Part shown: one piece after another, positions 26,159 through 39,340 of the stretch
Numbering within the stretch: the stretch's first letter is position 1
Layout of the letters: each line of letters opens with the position of its first letter
The notes under the pieces: model-generated
Told to the model about the DNA's origin: nothing
Databases searched by the model: none
The model's input: the letters and a program-made list of their open reading frames with translations, nothing else
Assembly (NCBI RefSeq): GCF_047948215.1
Contig: NC_134456.1
Span: forward strand, 14,974,230-15,038,229
Length of the DNA: 64,000 nucleotides
Direction of reading: 5' to 3'
From: Lycorma delicatula
Lineage: Eukaryota; Arthropoda; Insecta; Hemiptera; Fulgoridae
Translations under genes and position numbers: made by a program

Positions 26159-27358
26159 ATGGGCAACGGCTCAGAATACAGCTTTGATGACAGAAAAGAA
26201 GATGGAAAAAATAGGGGAGCTGGGGGTGATTATGATAAAAGAAAGAGAGATGAAAAGAGAAGAGGTATGGTTTGCCGCGATTTTTTGCGCAATTTGTGCA
26301 AGCGAGGTTCAGCTTGTAAATTTCAACATCCTGAAACCCGTAAAAAATTATATTCATTTTGTCATGATTTTCAAAATGGTGAATGCCGTAGAAATAAATA
26401 CTGTCGTTTTATTCATAGTTCTCATGAAGATGAATTGCATTATGAAAGGACTGGTAAATTACCATCACATTTAATTGACTGGTATCAAAAGAGTCGTAGC
26501 ATGTCGCCAGAAGAAAGTGGTGTACCAATTTGTAAACAATATTTGTGGAGTGAATGTAAGCGTGGGAATTGTAGGTACAAACATGTGTCGATGAGCGAGT
26601 ATAGAAAAATACAAAGAAGATCTACTTCTCCTTTAAAAAATGATAATGTTAAAATGTGTGGTAGGCAGGATCTTCATTATAATGAAAATAATAAATTAAG
26701 AGATGACTATTATGAGCCTGAATTAAAAAGAAGCAGGCCAAGTTATATTGACGAAAATGATGCGAGAGAGAGTAGGGTAGATACTCCTGTTACATTATAT
26801 GAAAATGCTAATCATTATTCCTCAAGACCACAACCAGAAAGAACATATATGATGCTAGAAGAAGAAAATATGATGTTGCGTGAACGAGTTAGCGAATTAA
26901 AAAAACGAGTCGATGACTTACAGGTCACAAATGAGTTTCTTTTAGAACAGAATGCCCAGTTGAGACTTCGAGATAAAAATGCCACCGGTTTAACAACAGT
27001 AACAGTTCCTGCTGTAACCATAACCAATACAGTACCTGGAGCCAATCAGATACAGCAAGCCCCTACACCCCAGCAAATGGTGAATGCAGCAATTAGAACA
27101 GTGACAGCAAGCGTTGCTACAGTGCCTGTATCATTGGCAGCTGTCACACCAGTTTCTTTAGCAGCAGTGTCTATGGCGCCTGTTCAGCAAATGCCACCTC
27201 CAGTTGTAACAATGGCTCAGCAGGCTGCGCCCCCTCCTACTGATCCTCAAGTACCTCGGCCTCTGCCCATGTCCATGAGCGCTCCCTCTGCACCACTTGT
27301 TTCTTACCCTATCATGTCTCGTACTGTAATGCAACCACCACCTGATATGAGGCATTAA
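26159..27358 (+). CDS. Zc3h10: CCCH zinc-finger protein, ZC3H10-type RNA-binding protein
   Basis: This is a complete 399-residue reading frame in one exon. The frame opens earlier at a GTG (26147), but the first ATG is 26159. An intron acceptor TTTCAG (AG at 26128-26129) lies about 30 bases upstream, so a non-coding 5' exon is likely. Three CCCH fingers are visible: C39-x7-C47-x5-C53-x3-H57, C68-x7-C76-x5-C82-x3-H86 and C125-x7-C133-x4-C138-x3-H142. A Leu/Glu/Lys/Arg heptad region (about 230-271) predicts a coiled coil, followed by a Pro/Val/Thr/Ala/Gln-rich tail without stable fold. Three N-terminal CCCH fingers plus a coiled coil and Pro-rich tail is the ZC3H10 arrangement; family members bind RNA, and mammalian ZC3H10 has been linked to microRNA and mitochondrial regulation. 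The Drosophila orthologue name is not asserted. The gene is intact, in contrast to the surrounding transposons. Confidence 0.85.
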   Translation: MGNGSEYSFDDRKEDGKNRGAGGDYDKRKRDEKRRGMVCRDFLRNLCKRGSACKFQHPETRKKLYSFCHDFQNGECRRNKYCRFIHSSHEDELHYERTGKLPSHLIDWYQKSRSMSPEESGVPICKQYLWSECKRGNCRYKHVSMSEYRKIQRRSTSPLKNDNVKMCGRQDLHYNENNKLRDDYYEPELKRSRPSYIDENDARESRVDTPVTLYENANHYSSRPQPERTYMMLEEENMMLRERVSELKKRVDDLQVTNEFLLEQNAQLRLRDKNATGLTTVTVPAVTITNTVPGANQIQQAPTPQQMVNAAIRTVTASVATVPVSLAAVTPVSLAAVSMAPVQQMPPPVVTMAQQAAPPPTDPQVPRPLPMSMSAPSAPLVSYPIMSRTVMQPPPDMRH

Positions 27359-27375
27359 ATGCTGCTGTCATTCAG
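27359..27375 (+). promoter_or_regulatory. Start of ZC3H10 3' UTR with an immediate splice donor
   Basis: Seventeen bases after the TAA stop, the sequence reads CATTCAG then GTAAGAAAAT, a strong splice-donor match at 27376. If it is used, the gene has an intron in its 3' UTR whose junction is less than 50 nt after the stop, which would not be expected to trigger nonsense-mediated decay. The acceptor was not located. It could instead be an unused match. Confidence 0.4.
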
Positions 27376-27594
27376 GTAAGAAAATATAGATTTCTAATTA
27401 AAGGCTGTAAATTCAAATGTTCATAATAACTTATTCATAAATTCATTTTATTATTATTTTTATAACATCTGCGAATATGTACTTAATAATAATTTTTCTC
27501 TTTTTGTTATGTATTTTTTTAATGCCATATTAGATATATTTTTCTTTAAAAAATTATTTAATTTTTTATTTGGTGTCTAATCATATCCGTCTTT

Positions 27595-27685
27595 TGAAGG
27601 TAGGTGTTACCATATTAAGTAATTAGTATGATTGGCAGGCTAAAGAATGATTCCCCTGAAAGAGGAGATCTCTTTCAGTAACAAA
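27595..27685 (+). repeat. Diverged fragment of the RTE-like LINE 5' region
   Basis: The stretch with GAATGATTCC, TGAAAGAGG and CTCTTTCAGTA in that order and spacing matches the LINE 5' untranslated region at about 21228-21318, with small indels. It is presumably a leftover of another, older copy. Alignment was done by eye. Confidence 0.55.
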
Positions 27686-28630
27686 TGATGGCAAAGCTGA
27701 TTTTAGGTAAATATTCCTATAACCACCATCCTGTATGTGGAGAGACTATATATACTTAAGAAGATTTAGATGTCTGAATGAGGATGTGATCTGGCTTAAT
27801 ATGATACGCATCTCAGCCATTAGTTTGTGTTTCATGTATTCCTTTATTAATTAACAGGCCTTCCAGATAGTTACCTTCCCACTGAACCTTAGTAAAAAAT
27901 CAGCTGCCAGCTGTTAGTAAAAAATCAACTGTGAAGGTGCTGAAGGTGCTGACATAGCATCACAGATGGAGCCAGTTTGGTGTTTTGATTCAAATCCCAT
28001 GGTACTTGTTCAAGTAAGAAACAATGAAGTAAAAGGAAAATAAAGTAAAGCCAATAATTATCATATAGAATCTGTCCCTAATCAAGGAATTAAAGAAGAA
28101 AAAATAAGAAAATACAGAGATTTTAAGTATGAGCACAGAATTTTTAGTAGTTTAAATAAATTAGCTTAGTAGATTAGAATTAAAGTTATAAAGAACAGGT
28201 AGATGTAAATCTATGGTTAGATGTAGTAAGAGTTTATTTATTAGAATTGATGAGTTAGATGAAAAAAGAGCAAGATGGTTGCTTATAAATTATTACTTCA
28301 AAATAAGATTAGTCATAGGAGTTTGACTATAATGATTAAGAACATAGGGCAGAATGAAGTAGTAGACATGGAAATAGTGAATTGTTGTATGATAGGTACA
28401 CAGCCTAAACCAACTAGTTTTGCAGATATATATGAAACTGGATGATAAAAAATATAGAAAATGTATGTGAAGAAGTATATGATTTAACAATTACATAAAA
28501 ATAGATGAATGCATATGTTGTTAATGAGAATAGAATATATTGCAATAATCAGTGGGAAGAAGGGAAATACAGCTTGGTCAAAGATATGGAGAATTTATAC
28601 TTTTAGAATTTTTTACACAAACTTATAATT

Positions 28631-29818
28631 ACAAGGTTTGCCCCAAAAATATTACTTGTACAATTTATAAATATTTATTTGTAATATTTTTCTATGTAAG
28701 ACTTTGTAATGTAGTACATTCTTGATTGAGTAGCTGCGCATCGGTATGTTCATTCTTGGTTCAACTGGTTTAGTCATATCCAGTATGGTTGTTTTTATAA
28801 TTGTTTTCCCCTTGCAATGCAGGGAAATATCAAACCACAGTAAACTATATAATTTTGTTGGAAACTGAACAAATCGTCTACTGAGACACTGACTGATTCT
28901 TTAATCAGAGCTTATGGAGGTGCCACTGTAGAGACAGTTATGATTTATTGATTGCTAGAAAGCGTGGAAAAAGCGATTAGATAATTCTTGTTCTGGAAGA
29001 CTGGTCTCAACAAATGTAGAAGTGGTGCAAGCTGTGATTGCAAAAACTGCCATAAGTCAGGATGAATAGAAAAAATGGGCTTAGGTAGAAATACAGCGCA
29101 CAGAATTCTAACAGACTATTTGTAGATGGGAAAAATTTGTACAAAACCCTAATGTTCAAAACTGTGGAGCAAAAAAAGCAGTGGTTGGAAATTTGCCACA
29201 GTTTGCTGGAAAGACTCAAAATGGAAACAATTAACTTTGATAAAGTTATAAAAGAAGAGGAATTATGGGTGTTGGGTATCATTCTGAGACAAAACAAAAG
29301 TGAGTAATGGCATTTGAAAAATTCTTATCTAAACAAAACACTTGTGAATAGATCTAGGATGAAGATGGTGGCTATAATTTTTTATGACAACTGTGACAAT
29401 GTATGCTAGAAATTTGTGCTTCCAGAACAACAGTTAAATATGCCTTCTATAAAGATGTCTTGGATTGGTTTCAGAAATCCAAATGGAGATTCCAGACAAT
29501 TGGGTGCTGCACACATTGCATTATTCAGATTTCTGCACTTTCAGTGTGAGAATTTCTGGCTAATTCCCACATCTCCATATCATCCCTTTGACCTCCATGA
29601 TTTATACCTTTGGTCTAATTTGAAGTTGAAGATCCATTATTTTGGGACTAATAATGAAAAATTGTCACTGATTAGGTGAAAATTCTTCTTTACTATTATT
29701 GCTACAATCAGTGGAGAGAACATTGTAACTTCCCAAGGATAGTACTTTGAATGAGAACTTATTTCAGTCGAGTTCAATTTAGATTTAAATAAAATATTTG
29801 AACTGTGGGCAAACTTCT
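28631..29818 (+). pseudogene. Old mariner element relic
   Basis: Plus-strand fragments in several frames match mariner transposase: AYGGATVERTMIYRLLE, VEQKKQWLEICHSLLERLKM, a late LGAAHIALFRFLHFQCENFW (for LHHDNAPSHTA...) and SPYHPFDLHDLYLWSNLKLK (for PYSPDLAP.DFFLFPKLK). Possible TIRs are AAGGTTTGCCCC near 28633 and GTGGGCAAACTT near 29805. Stops are frequent, so this is an older copy than 31649. Confidence 0.6.
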
Positions 29819-31646
29819 TTTTTGAGAATAATAAAAAAGAAAGTACACATTACAATGACAGATGTGAGAAGGTATGTCAGACAGGATGTAAATAATGATA
29901 AGGTAGAGATTTTGGGACCAAAGCGCAAACTAGGATGGTGGTTACAATTTATTTCTGAAGTATTGGTTGAATTTTAAAACTTAACAAAAAATTCATATTT
30001 GTCTCTAAAGTATTTATAAATTAATACTTTTATATTGTAATATACTTTTACCACTGTTTTGATCTTGTAAAAATAATATAATTGTTTCTGTCCCTGTCGG
30101 TCAGTTGAAATAAAGTTCTCTGTTTAATATAAAGATTGATCTATAATAATTCTTCAAACAGCTTGAGCTAAAATCAAAATAACTGTACCTATTTTACATT
30201 TTACTGTTAATGATCTTTACTTTTATTTTCTTACAAAAATTGTAAAATTGTCAATTTTTCTTTTTGTAATTATTACATTACATTTGACATTGTTGTAAAC
30301 TACTGTGCTACAACAAAGGCTGCCATGAATGGTAAGATATGATTATTTTAATCTAATAAGTAAAGTTGTTGTAATAAAGACTGGTCAGCATCATTCATTG
30401 AAGGCCTTTTTGCAATACAGCAGTTTGTGTGTAACAGAGTAGCATGTAATACACATTCTACACAGAAGATACTGAAACCATTATATTTTACCTTTTGTTA
30501 TTTTTTATCCTTTTTTTTATTCAAGGATAATAATAATTGTATTGAAATGATTATTATTATTTGAATAATTATTTCTGTAAGAAACAATAATTTTCAATTT
30601 ACATAACTAAAAAGATTTAGATGACCTTGATGTCTATTAGACATTTGTTCAATATATCGGCTACTAGTATTACATGCTAGAGGGAAATTCAATTTGTAAT
30701 TTACTGCATAATTGTAGGTCTGAAGTTCTTGGTCTGGACCACTTTAGTTATCTGCTTATAAAAATCTGGTGTTAGCCTGTTACAGGTTCAAAGTTACTTT
30801 CTGGCTGAATTTTTAAATAGGAATCGATTAATGGCAAGGAATGAATCCCATTATTACATTACTTGTGTGGGCTGTTACCCTAAATCCTTTTTGAGTGCAG
30901 AAAAGTAATTCTTTTGAATATATTTGTAATTCCTTTTGAATATTTTTATATTTGTATGTAATAGGATAAACCTTCTTTAAATTATTCTGTAGCAAACAAA
31001 ATCTGGGATCTAGATTGTGTCCTTCAGTGAAATATCACTTTGATTTCATTTACTATCATTTGATATCATTTAACAAAACTTTGCTTAGATTGTCTTTACC
31101 ATAAAATATTCTCTAGTTTCAACTTGGGACCATAAGATTTACCTTATTTACATAAAATTGTACAACTCTTATATTGTATTACATTTGGGGGAAGAATATC
31201 TTGTTATGGTCTTCCTTGATCCTGTGATTATTCATATTATTTATAGTTTACTTTTGAGGATGAAGTATCTTTTATTCAGTTAAGACGTATTAATTGTAAT
31301 TAAAGAATAAAACCCATTTCAGGTAATAAACTGCTCAGACCTGTTCATACATACTTGAGTTAAACTTGAATAGCCAGCTGAACACATTAAACTTGAATGA
31401 ATTAAAAAAATATTATATTTATGAATGTTTTTCTTAATAAATGTTATTGTATTCATACAAATATGTTGATGATATGTTACAAAATGCTATGTTGATGATA
31501 ATCCAGAAAATGTAAAAAGCTAATGTAAATGCAAAATTAAATGATCTGCCAAATATTTTAATAAAAAAAAATTGCTTTTAAAGTAAATATTTTTTGAGTA
31601 AGTTTTCCGGCAAGGCAAAAATATGGACATAATACACTGTTAACTA
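29819..31646. other. Non-coding spacer
   Basis: AT-rich with no recognisable exon, RNA gene or mobile element. Confidence 0.45.
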
Positions 31647-31648
31647 TA

Positions 31649-32874
31649 CGAGGTGTGTGAGAAAAGTAATGAGATTGACTTTTTACTTACCAAAGTTTTT
31701 ATTTTTTTCAAACAACAATATTATCCCCTTCAAAGTAGTTCCCTTGGGTAGCTCTACACCGCGGAGTCATTGTTCCCACTCTTGGTCGCAGCACTGGAAG
31801 GCTTCAACTGGTAGGGCTTTTAACTGGTCGGTCACAGTCTTTTGAATGTTCTCCAGAATTCCAAAATGACATCCTTTTAAGAAAGATGAATATGGGGGGG
31901 GGGGGTTGAGGAACCATAGGAATGCGTTTTGAGGTCAAATATTCCGTGATTGAAATGGCCATGTGACACAAGGCATTGTCATGATGAAGCATCCACTTGT
32001 CTGCAATGTCTGGTCTCACGCGAATCACTCTTTTCCTGAGCCTTTCAAGGACACCTTTGTAAAACACCTGGTTGACCGTTTGTCCTGGAGGAACAAATTC
32101 TTTATGCACGATACCTCTACTATCAAAAAAGCAAATCAGCATGGTTTTGATCTTTGATTTGCTCATTCTACATTTTTTTGGTCTAGGAGATGATGGAGTG
32201 TGCCACTCTTCGCTTTGTTTCAGGATCATATTCAAATATCCAGGATTCATCACCTGTGATCACATGATTGAAGATTTCTTGGTCATTATCAATCTTCTCA
32301 AGAAGATTAACTCACATGTTTCTTCGATTGACCTTCTGTTCCGTTGTGAGGTTTTTCAGCACAAACCTTTCGCATGTCCAAATCGTCTGTTAAAATTTGA
32401 TATACGGTGAAAGTGTTATACTCATCATCCTTATTGTTAAACGACGGTCTGATCTCACAAGAACCCTCACACGCTCAATGTTTTCGTCAGATTTTAAAGC
32501 TGAAGGTCTCCCTGAGCGAGGTTGATCTTCAACGTGTTCTCAGCCTTTTAAAAATGATTTGTGCTAGCGGAAAACTTGTGCTCTTGATAAGTAATGCTCC
32601 CCATAGGCCTGTTTCAACTTTTCAAAGGTCACACTCACTGATTCCCCAAGTTTAACACAAAACTTGATTGCACAACGATGCTCCATTTTTGTAACACAAC
32701 AAAAACAATTTCACTGATGGTGCTGTCAAAAATAGCGTGTTGGCTGAATGGAGTTGAAATTTGTACTGAGCATGCAGAAGGGATGAACAAACCGGTCTAG
32801 CACAGACCGGTAGACACAGCATTGCCAGATTGCTCACACTGTTACCAATCTCATTACTTTTCTCACACACCTCA
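31649..32874 (-). mobile_element. mariner transposon with near-perfect TIRs
   Basis: The element is 1226 bp, flanked by TA on both sides (31647-31648 and 32875-32876). The terminal inverted repeats are about 29 bp (31649-31677 and 32846-32874; GAGGTGTGTGAGAAAAGTAA and onwards) and differ only at the outermost base. It encodes a minus-strand transposase remnant. Confidence 0.9.
31685..32686 (-). pseudogene. mariner transposase pseudogene
   Basis: The frame starts at an ATG (32686) with MEHRCAIKFCVKLGESVS, the N-terminal helix-turn-helix of mariner transposases, and continues with RSGRPSALKSDENIERVRVL, the VITGDESW motif (first catalytic Asp) and MLHHDNALCH (second Asp). There are stops in the N-terminal third and a frame change at a ten-base G run near 31896-31905. 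The usual PYSPDLAP..DFFLF segment with the third catalytic Asp is missing, replaced by a short Pro-rich stretch. The transposase is therefore dead, although the TIRs are nearly perfect. Confidence 0.88.
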
Positions 32875-32876
32875 TA

Positions 32877-34961
<2,085 letters not shown>

Positions 34962-37060
34962 TACTAAACTATGTATATATATATGTTTATTGTAACATAT
35001 AAAAACTGTTTTTTTTTTTAGTATTATTTATTTTAAATGTATTTATTTATTTATATGTGTTTGTCATTATTATATATGTCTTTTTTTATAGCACATATTT
35101 GGTAGTATGAATTATTGAATATCTATAGAGATCTATTGATATTTTGTATTAAGGTGAGTCCAAATGGAGAAACTGGGTATAATGTATATGTAATGAAAGT
35201 GTTTCACAAAAACTAGATGAAATTAGATGAAATGACATAAACAAAATGCACTGTTATTTCATGTTTTTAGGTGGTTTAATCAGACAAAATGACAGGTGTT
35301 AACACATTTAATTTTAACATTTTTACATAATTTTGTATTTAAGTGACCTATGATAGAGGATATCCATTAATGGATCAATAAATCCTGTTAAGTTAAATGT
35401 GAATACTAATTTTAAATCTTAAGAAAAGAAAATCATGGTGAAAAAAAGAAATGAAATGAATGTGACAATGGATAAAAATGAATGACTAATTAGGCAACTA
35501 CCTTAAAAAGGTTTTTAAAGCAACAGGGTTATGATTTTAGACTGACAGTTTAGAATTAAATTTTTGATTCAGTTTTATTTAGAATAAATCATTTAGTTTG
35601 AGAAACTTGGCATAAGGGAGAAAAACTCTAATATCAGAATTAAAACTTCAGATAACATTAAGATTTTCTAGAAAGTGGAAATCCATATTACACTTCAGTA
35701 TTTGTGCTTCAAATTCTCATTATCATAATTTCTAGTTTACTCAGAGATTCATTTTACAGGACTAACTCATTAAAATGAAGTTATTACAGATATATTTAAT
35801 GATCTTCAAAGTCCCAACTGCAGCTGACTAATTAAATATTTCTATTATTTAATATTTATGTACATTATCCTATTTATTTTTTTAATCTAATGTTTGTAAA
35901 AATGTATTAATTTTTGTTGGTCTTTTGTTTGAACCAACATTCAATCTACAAGCTACCAACAATTTCTTACATCATCATTTCTTGTCTTGCCATACCCTTT
36001 CTTGTTATCCCTCTTTTTTTTTATCATGTAACATAGTTTATTTAGGCAGCCTAACAAAGTACTGTGAAACCCTTAACAACCAGGTTCACTCTATTTATAA
36101 ATCTTTCAATGTTTAAACCTTCCCAAATAACCTGGTTTCAGAACTTAAACTTCTGTTCTTATCCAATGTTAACTTCTGTGTTCTAGCCATTCTTCTAATA
36201 TAAATGCTGGTTGTTTATTTTAAGCTTTCAGAAATGCCAGCTATCTTCAATTAGTACAAGTTGTAGATTTTAATAAATAATTTTTTTAGAAACTTTTTGT
36301 TAATTATTTATAACACAATGTTTTCATAAAAAAAAGAACCTGTGAGTATTTTTAATGTGTTATTAAATAATAACATAATTTTATGATTTTTTTTTTAATA
36401 TTAGGTTTTTAAAATGCAATTACAGTTACTACAATAGTTTAGAATCCAGATGTGTGCATTCAATCGCATATTATTCTGTTTACTGATGCACTCTATTAAT
36501 TAAAAAGTTTATGTAACATTGTACATTTTCATCTATAAGACTGCTAAACCTTACTGTTATGTAAAAAGTATAATATCTAATTTTAAACAAGTAATATATG
36601 TAGGCTTGGGAGTTTTACAATTAAAAAATTTTTAATATTATGTCATTTTTTTAATATTATCATTTAATATTATGTCAAATTTTTAACTTGTCATTTTTTT
36701 TAGTTCAGTCAAACCATAGTATTGCATATGGATAGCATTTCTATTGCTTGAATTGTACTAATATGTTTTTTCCCAACATTCCTGTTTATGTATACATTCA
36801 GTGTTTGTTTGGTAAGAAAGTTGAAATTGCAAACTTCATCTTTTTGTTATCCTTTCCCAATAAAAACTTTTGAATGTAAAAATAATATAGTAGGGGCTGC
36901 CTTCAATTTTATTTAATATCAGTGTTTATACCTATATTCTATTATACCTTGATTGGATTCCCAGTGTAGGTGGATTTCTCATTAAATATTCTTTCTAAGT
37001 AGTAAGCTTGTGTAATACCAGGTAAATGATTTCATTTTATGTATATATATATATACATAA
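34962..37060. other. Non-coding spacer
   Basis: AT-rich. Contains a local duplication of TTTAATATTATGTCA-like units near 36625-36690 and a (TA)n run near 37041-37056. No gene seen. Confidence 0.45.
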
Positions 37061-38602
37061 TGTGCGTCCCACAAAGAGGTATACGCTTTTGATTTAGTAT
37101 CACTTGCCCATTCTTCCACCAATTCTGTTGAAACTTTACATACCTTATATTCCAACCACATTTCTTATTCATTACGAAATAGCTGGTAAAAATCATTAAA
37201 AACACAGTTGTTCAAATTGAATAAAACAAGTTAATCATAAACCTTGCTTCACTTTACTGGGTAAACATTTAATTGTTAAAATGGGATTTACACCTGAACA
37301 AAAAGTTAAATGTTATACTTGTGTGGATCATTGCATTTGACAATCTATCAGAATCCATAAAATAATTTTTAATTTCCTTATGTTAATCCACCAATCAAAA
37401 TGTCAATTTCAAAGTGGAAATGTTTGTTGTTGGAAATTGGCAGTGTAGATAAAATATACAGCCAATCTACTGATAAAGAAAAGATAAAATTGTGTGTGCT
37501 TCATTACTGTGATCTCCAGGTAAACCTAATTCAATGAGAAAAGTTTCTTTAGATACTGGTAAATCAAAATAGACTGTCCAAAAAGTAGCAAAAATGAATT
37601 TTAGCAAAGTAGAATTTTTTAAAAGCCACCAGGTTCATAAACTTTTGGAAGATGACCCAGATAGGATAGTTGGACTTTTGTTCGCATATTATTGAGTATC
37701 GTGAAGTTGAACCAGACTGGCAGAATATGTTGTATTCTCAGATGAATCTACTTTTTATCTTAGAGCAGGATTACTATAACACCGAAACCCTCATATTCTT
37801 GAGCAGACGCAGCTTAAATCAAAAGGCATTACTGTTTAGGCAGTTGTTTACTGTCAATGGTGAATTATCCTACAGCATGATACACACACACAGCAACACA
37901 ATGACTGCAGATAGATACATAGAAGTGTTAAATCAACTTGTAATGCCTCATTTAATGTTCCAGAAATGAGATAAGTTATTTTACAGCAAGAGGTAGCATA
38001 CCTCATTTTGCAAACACAGTTAAACTGCTACTAAGTACTCGCTTTCAGGTTCATTTGATTGTGGTCATGGAACTAAATTTTTGGAGTGGTCACTGAGGTT
38101 GCCAGACCTTACTGTTAGTGAATCTTTCTTGTGGGGTTATTTAAAGGAATGTGTGTATTCCCATAGCCTAGCCTTAACACTAATGAACAGTTAAAGAAAT
38201 TATGAGAATTCAAAGACATTTTCTTTACGAATGCATACACAGGCTTTATTAAACAATGTTATCAGTGTGTCATTGTTCTTGGATTTCTGTTTGAGTAAAG
38301 TATTTTCTTTATTAATTCATATAAGGATTTCTCATAATTTTATAGTTTTCATTTTGTAATTCATATGTTGTTAATGATTTTTACCAGCTGCTTTGTTCTG
38401 AATAAAAAATGTTGATTATCTGAAATTGGTGATTTTATTTGAAAGCCCCCATTTTGTTTCTTCAAATTCTAAAAGGTTGAAAATTTTACATAACTTTTTT
38501 TAGAACCTTCATTAAAAGGCCTGTAAAGTTTTAACAGAATCAGTCGGGGAATGGGCGAGTGATATTAAATCTAAAGCATATACCTCATTGTGGGACACAC
38601 AG
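37061..38602 (+). mobile_element. IS630/Tc1-like element with long TIRs
   Basis: The ends are imperfect inverted repeats of roughly 80-90 bp (37061-37147 and about 38602-38516), for example TGTGCGTCCCACAAAGAGGT against TGTGTGTCCCACAATGAGGT. The interior holds a decayed transposase, including a 99-codon open stretch at 37670-37969 and, further on, LPDLTVSESFLWGYLKECVY (about 38097-38157), which matches the SPDLTP.DFFLWGYLK region with the third acidic catalytic position. Stops and frame changes throughout. A target duplication could not be fixed. Confidence 0.75.
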
Positions 38603-38654
38603 GGTATTATATATAATCATTATTCATTTGTGAATTTTGGTAATTATATACAGT

Positions 38655-39340
38655 TACGGGCTATCCTCTGGTTTTTATGAAATTTGGAATATACCTTTTT
38701 TAGGACATAAGTTATTTATTACAATTGAAATTATTGTCAGAAACACCATTCACCCAAGTTATGTCCCTCATAAGTTACACAGTACTCTTACCAAAATGTT
38801 TGTTATTCAGTACTGTACAAGTGTAATATGTATTATTTTCAGACTAAATAATCTGCTTTCAGAGAAATTAAGTCAAGAATGAGATAAGGTTCATTTAAAA
38901 CTAAATAAATTAGGTTAAGCTTAAGCTGTGGGTTTTAGTAAATGTGCAGTATAGATTATTTATGAAGTAAATAACATGTTTGTGAAATTTGAAGTTAGGT
39001 TTTGATCAAAATTAAGGTCGGGTTAGGTTGGTATAAGTAATTTATAAATTTGATTACCTCATTTATCTGATGAAGTCACAATTCAAAACATTGCTCAACC
39101 TAACCTAACTTAACTTTACGCAAGTTTAACCTAATTCTTAATTAAATTTAACTGAAACCAAATTAAGTCAGAAAATAATGTATAGTGTAAAATGACAAAA
39201 CTTTTGTGTGTGGATGCTGTGTAACTTACTAGAGAAATAACTGGGGTGAAAGGCGTTTCCAATGAATAATTTCAGTTGTAATGAATAACTTAGGTCCTAA
39301 ATAAGATATATTCTAAATTTTATTAAAATCAGAGGTAAGT
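38655..39340. repeat. Long foldback (inverted-repeat) element 1
   Basis: The left arm, from about 38665 (CTCTGGTTTTTATGAAATTT, GGACATAAGTTATTTATTAC, AAGTTACACAG), is matched on the opposite strand by the right arm ending about 39335 (CTCTGATTTTAATAAAATTT, GGACCTAAGTTATTCATTAC, AAGTTACACAG). The arms are at least 150 bp, imperfect, and may reach about 250 bp with gaps. The centre contains GGTTAGGTTGG and CAACCTAACCTAAC. No coding capacity. Looks like a non-autonomous element; family unknown. Confidence 0.7.

Noticed and set aside
27900..28030. Possible third SINE with a GATTCAAATCCC B-box-like motif
   Set aside because: No A box, no clear tail and no target duplication could be seen.
39010..39130. 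Interstitial telomere repeats (TTAGG-like motifs)
   Set aside because: Only two or three degenerate GGTTAGGTT units occur and they lie within the arms or centre of a foldback element; not a telomeric array.
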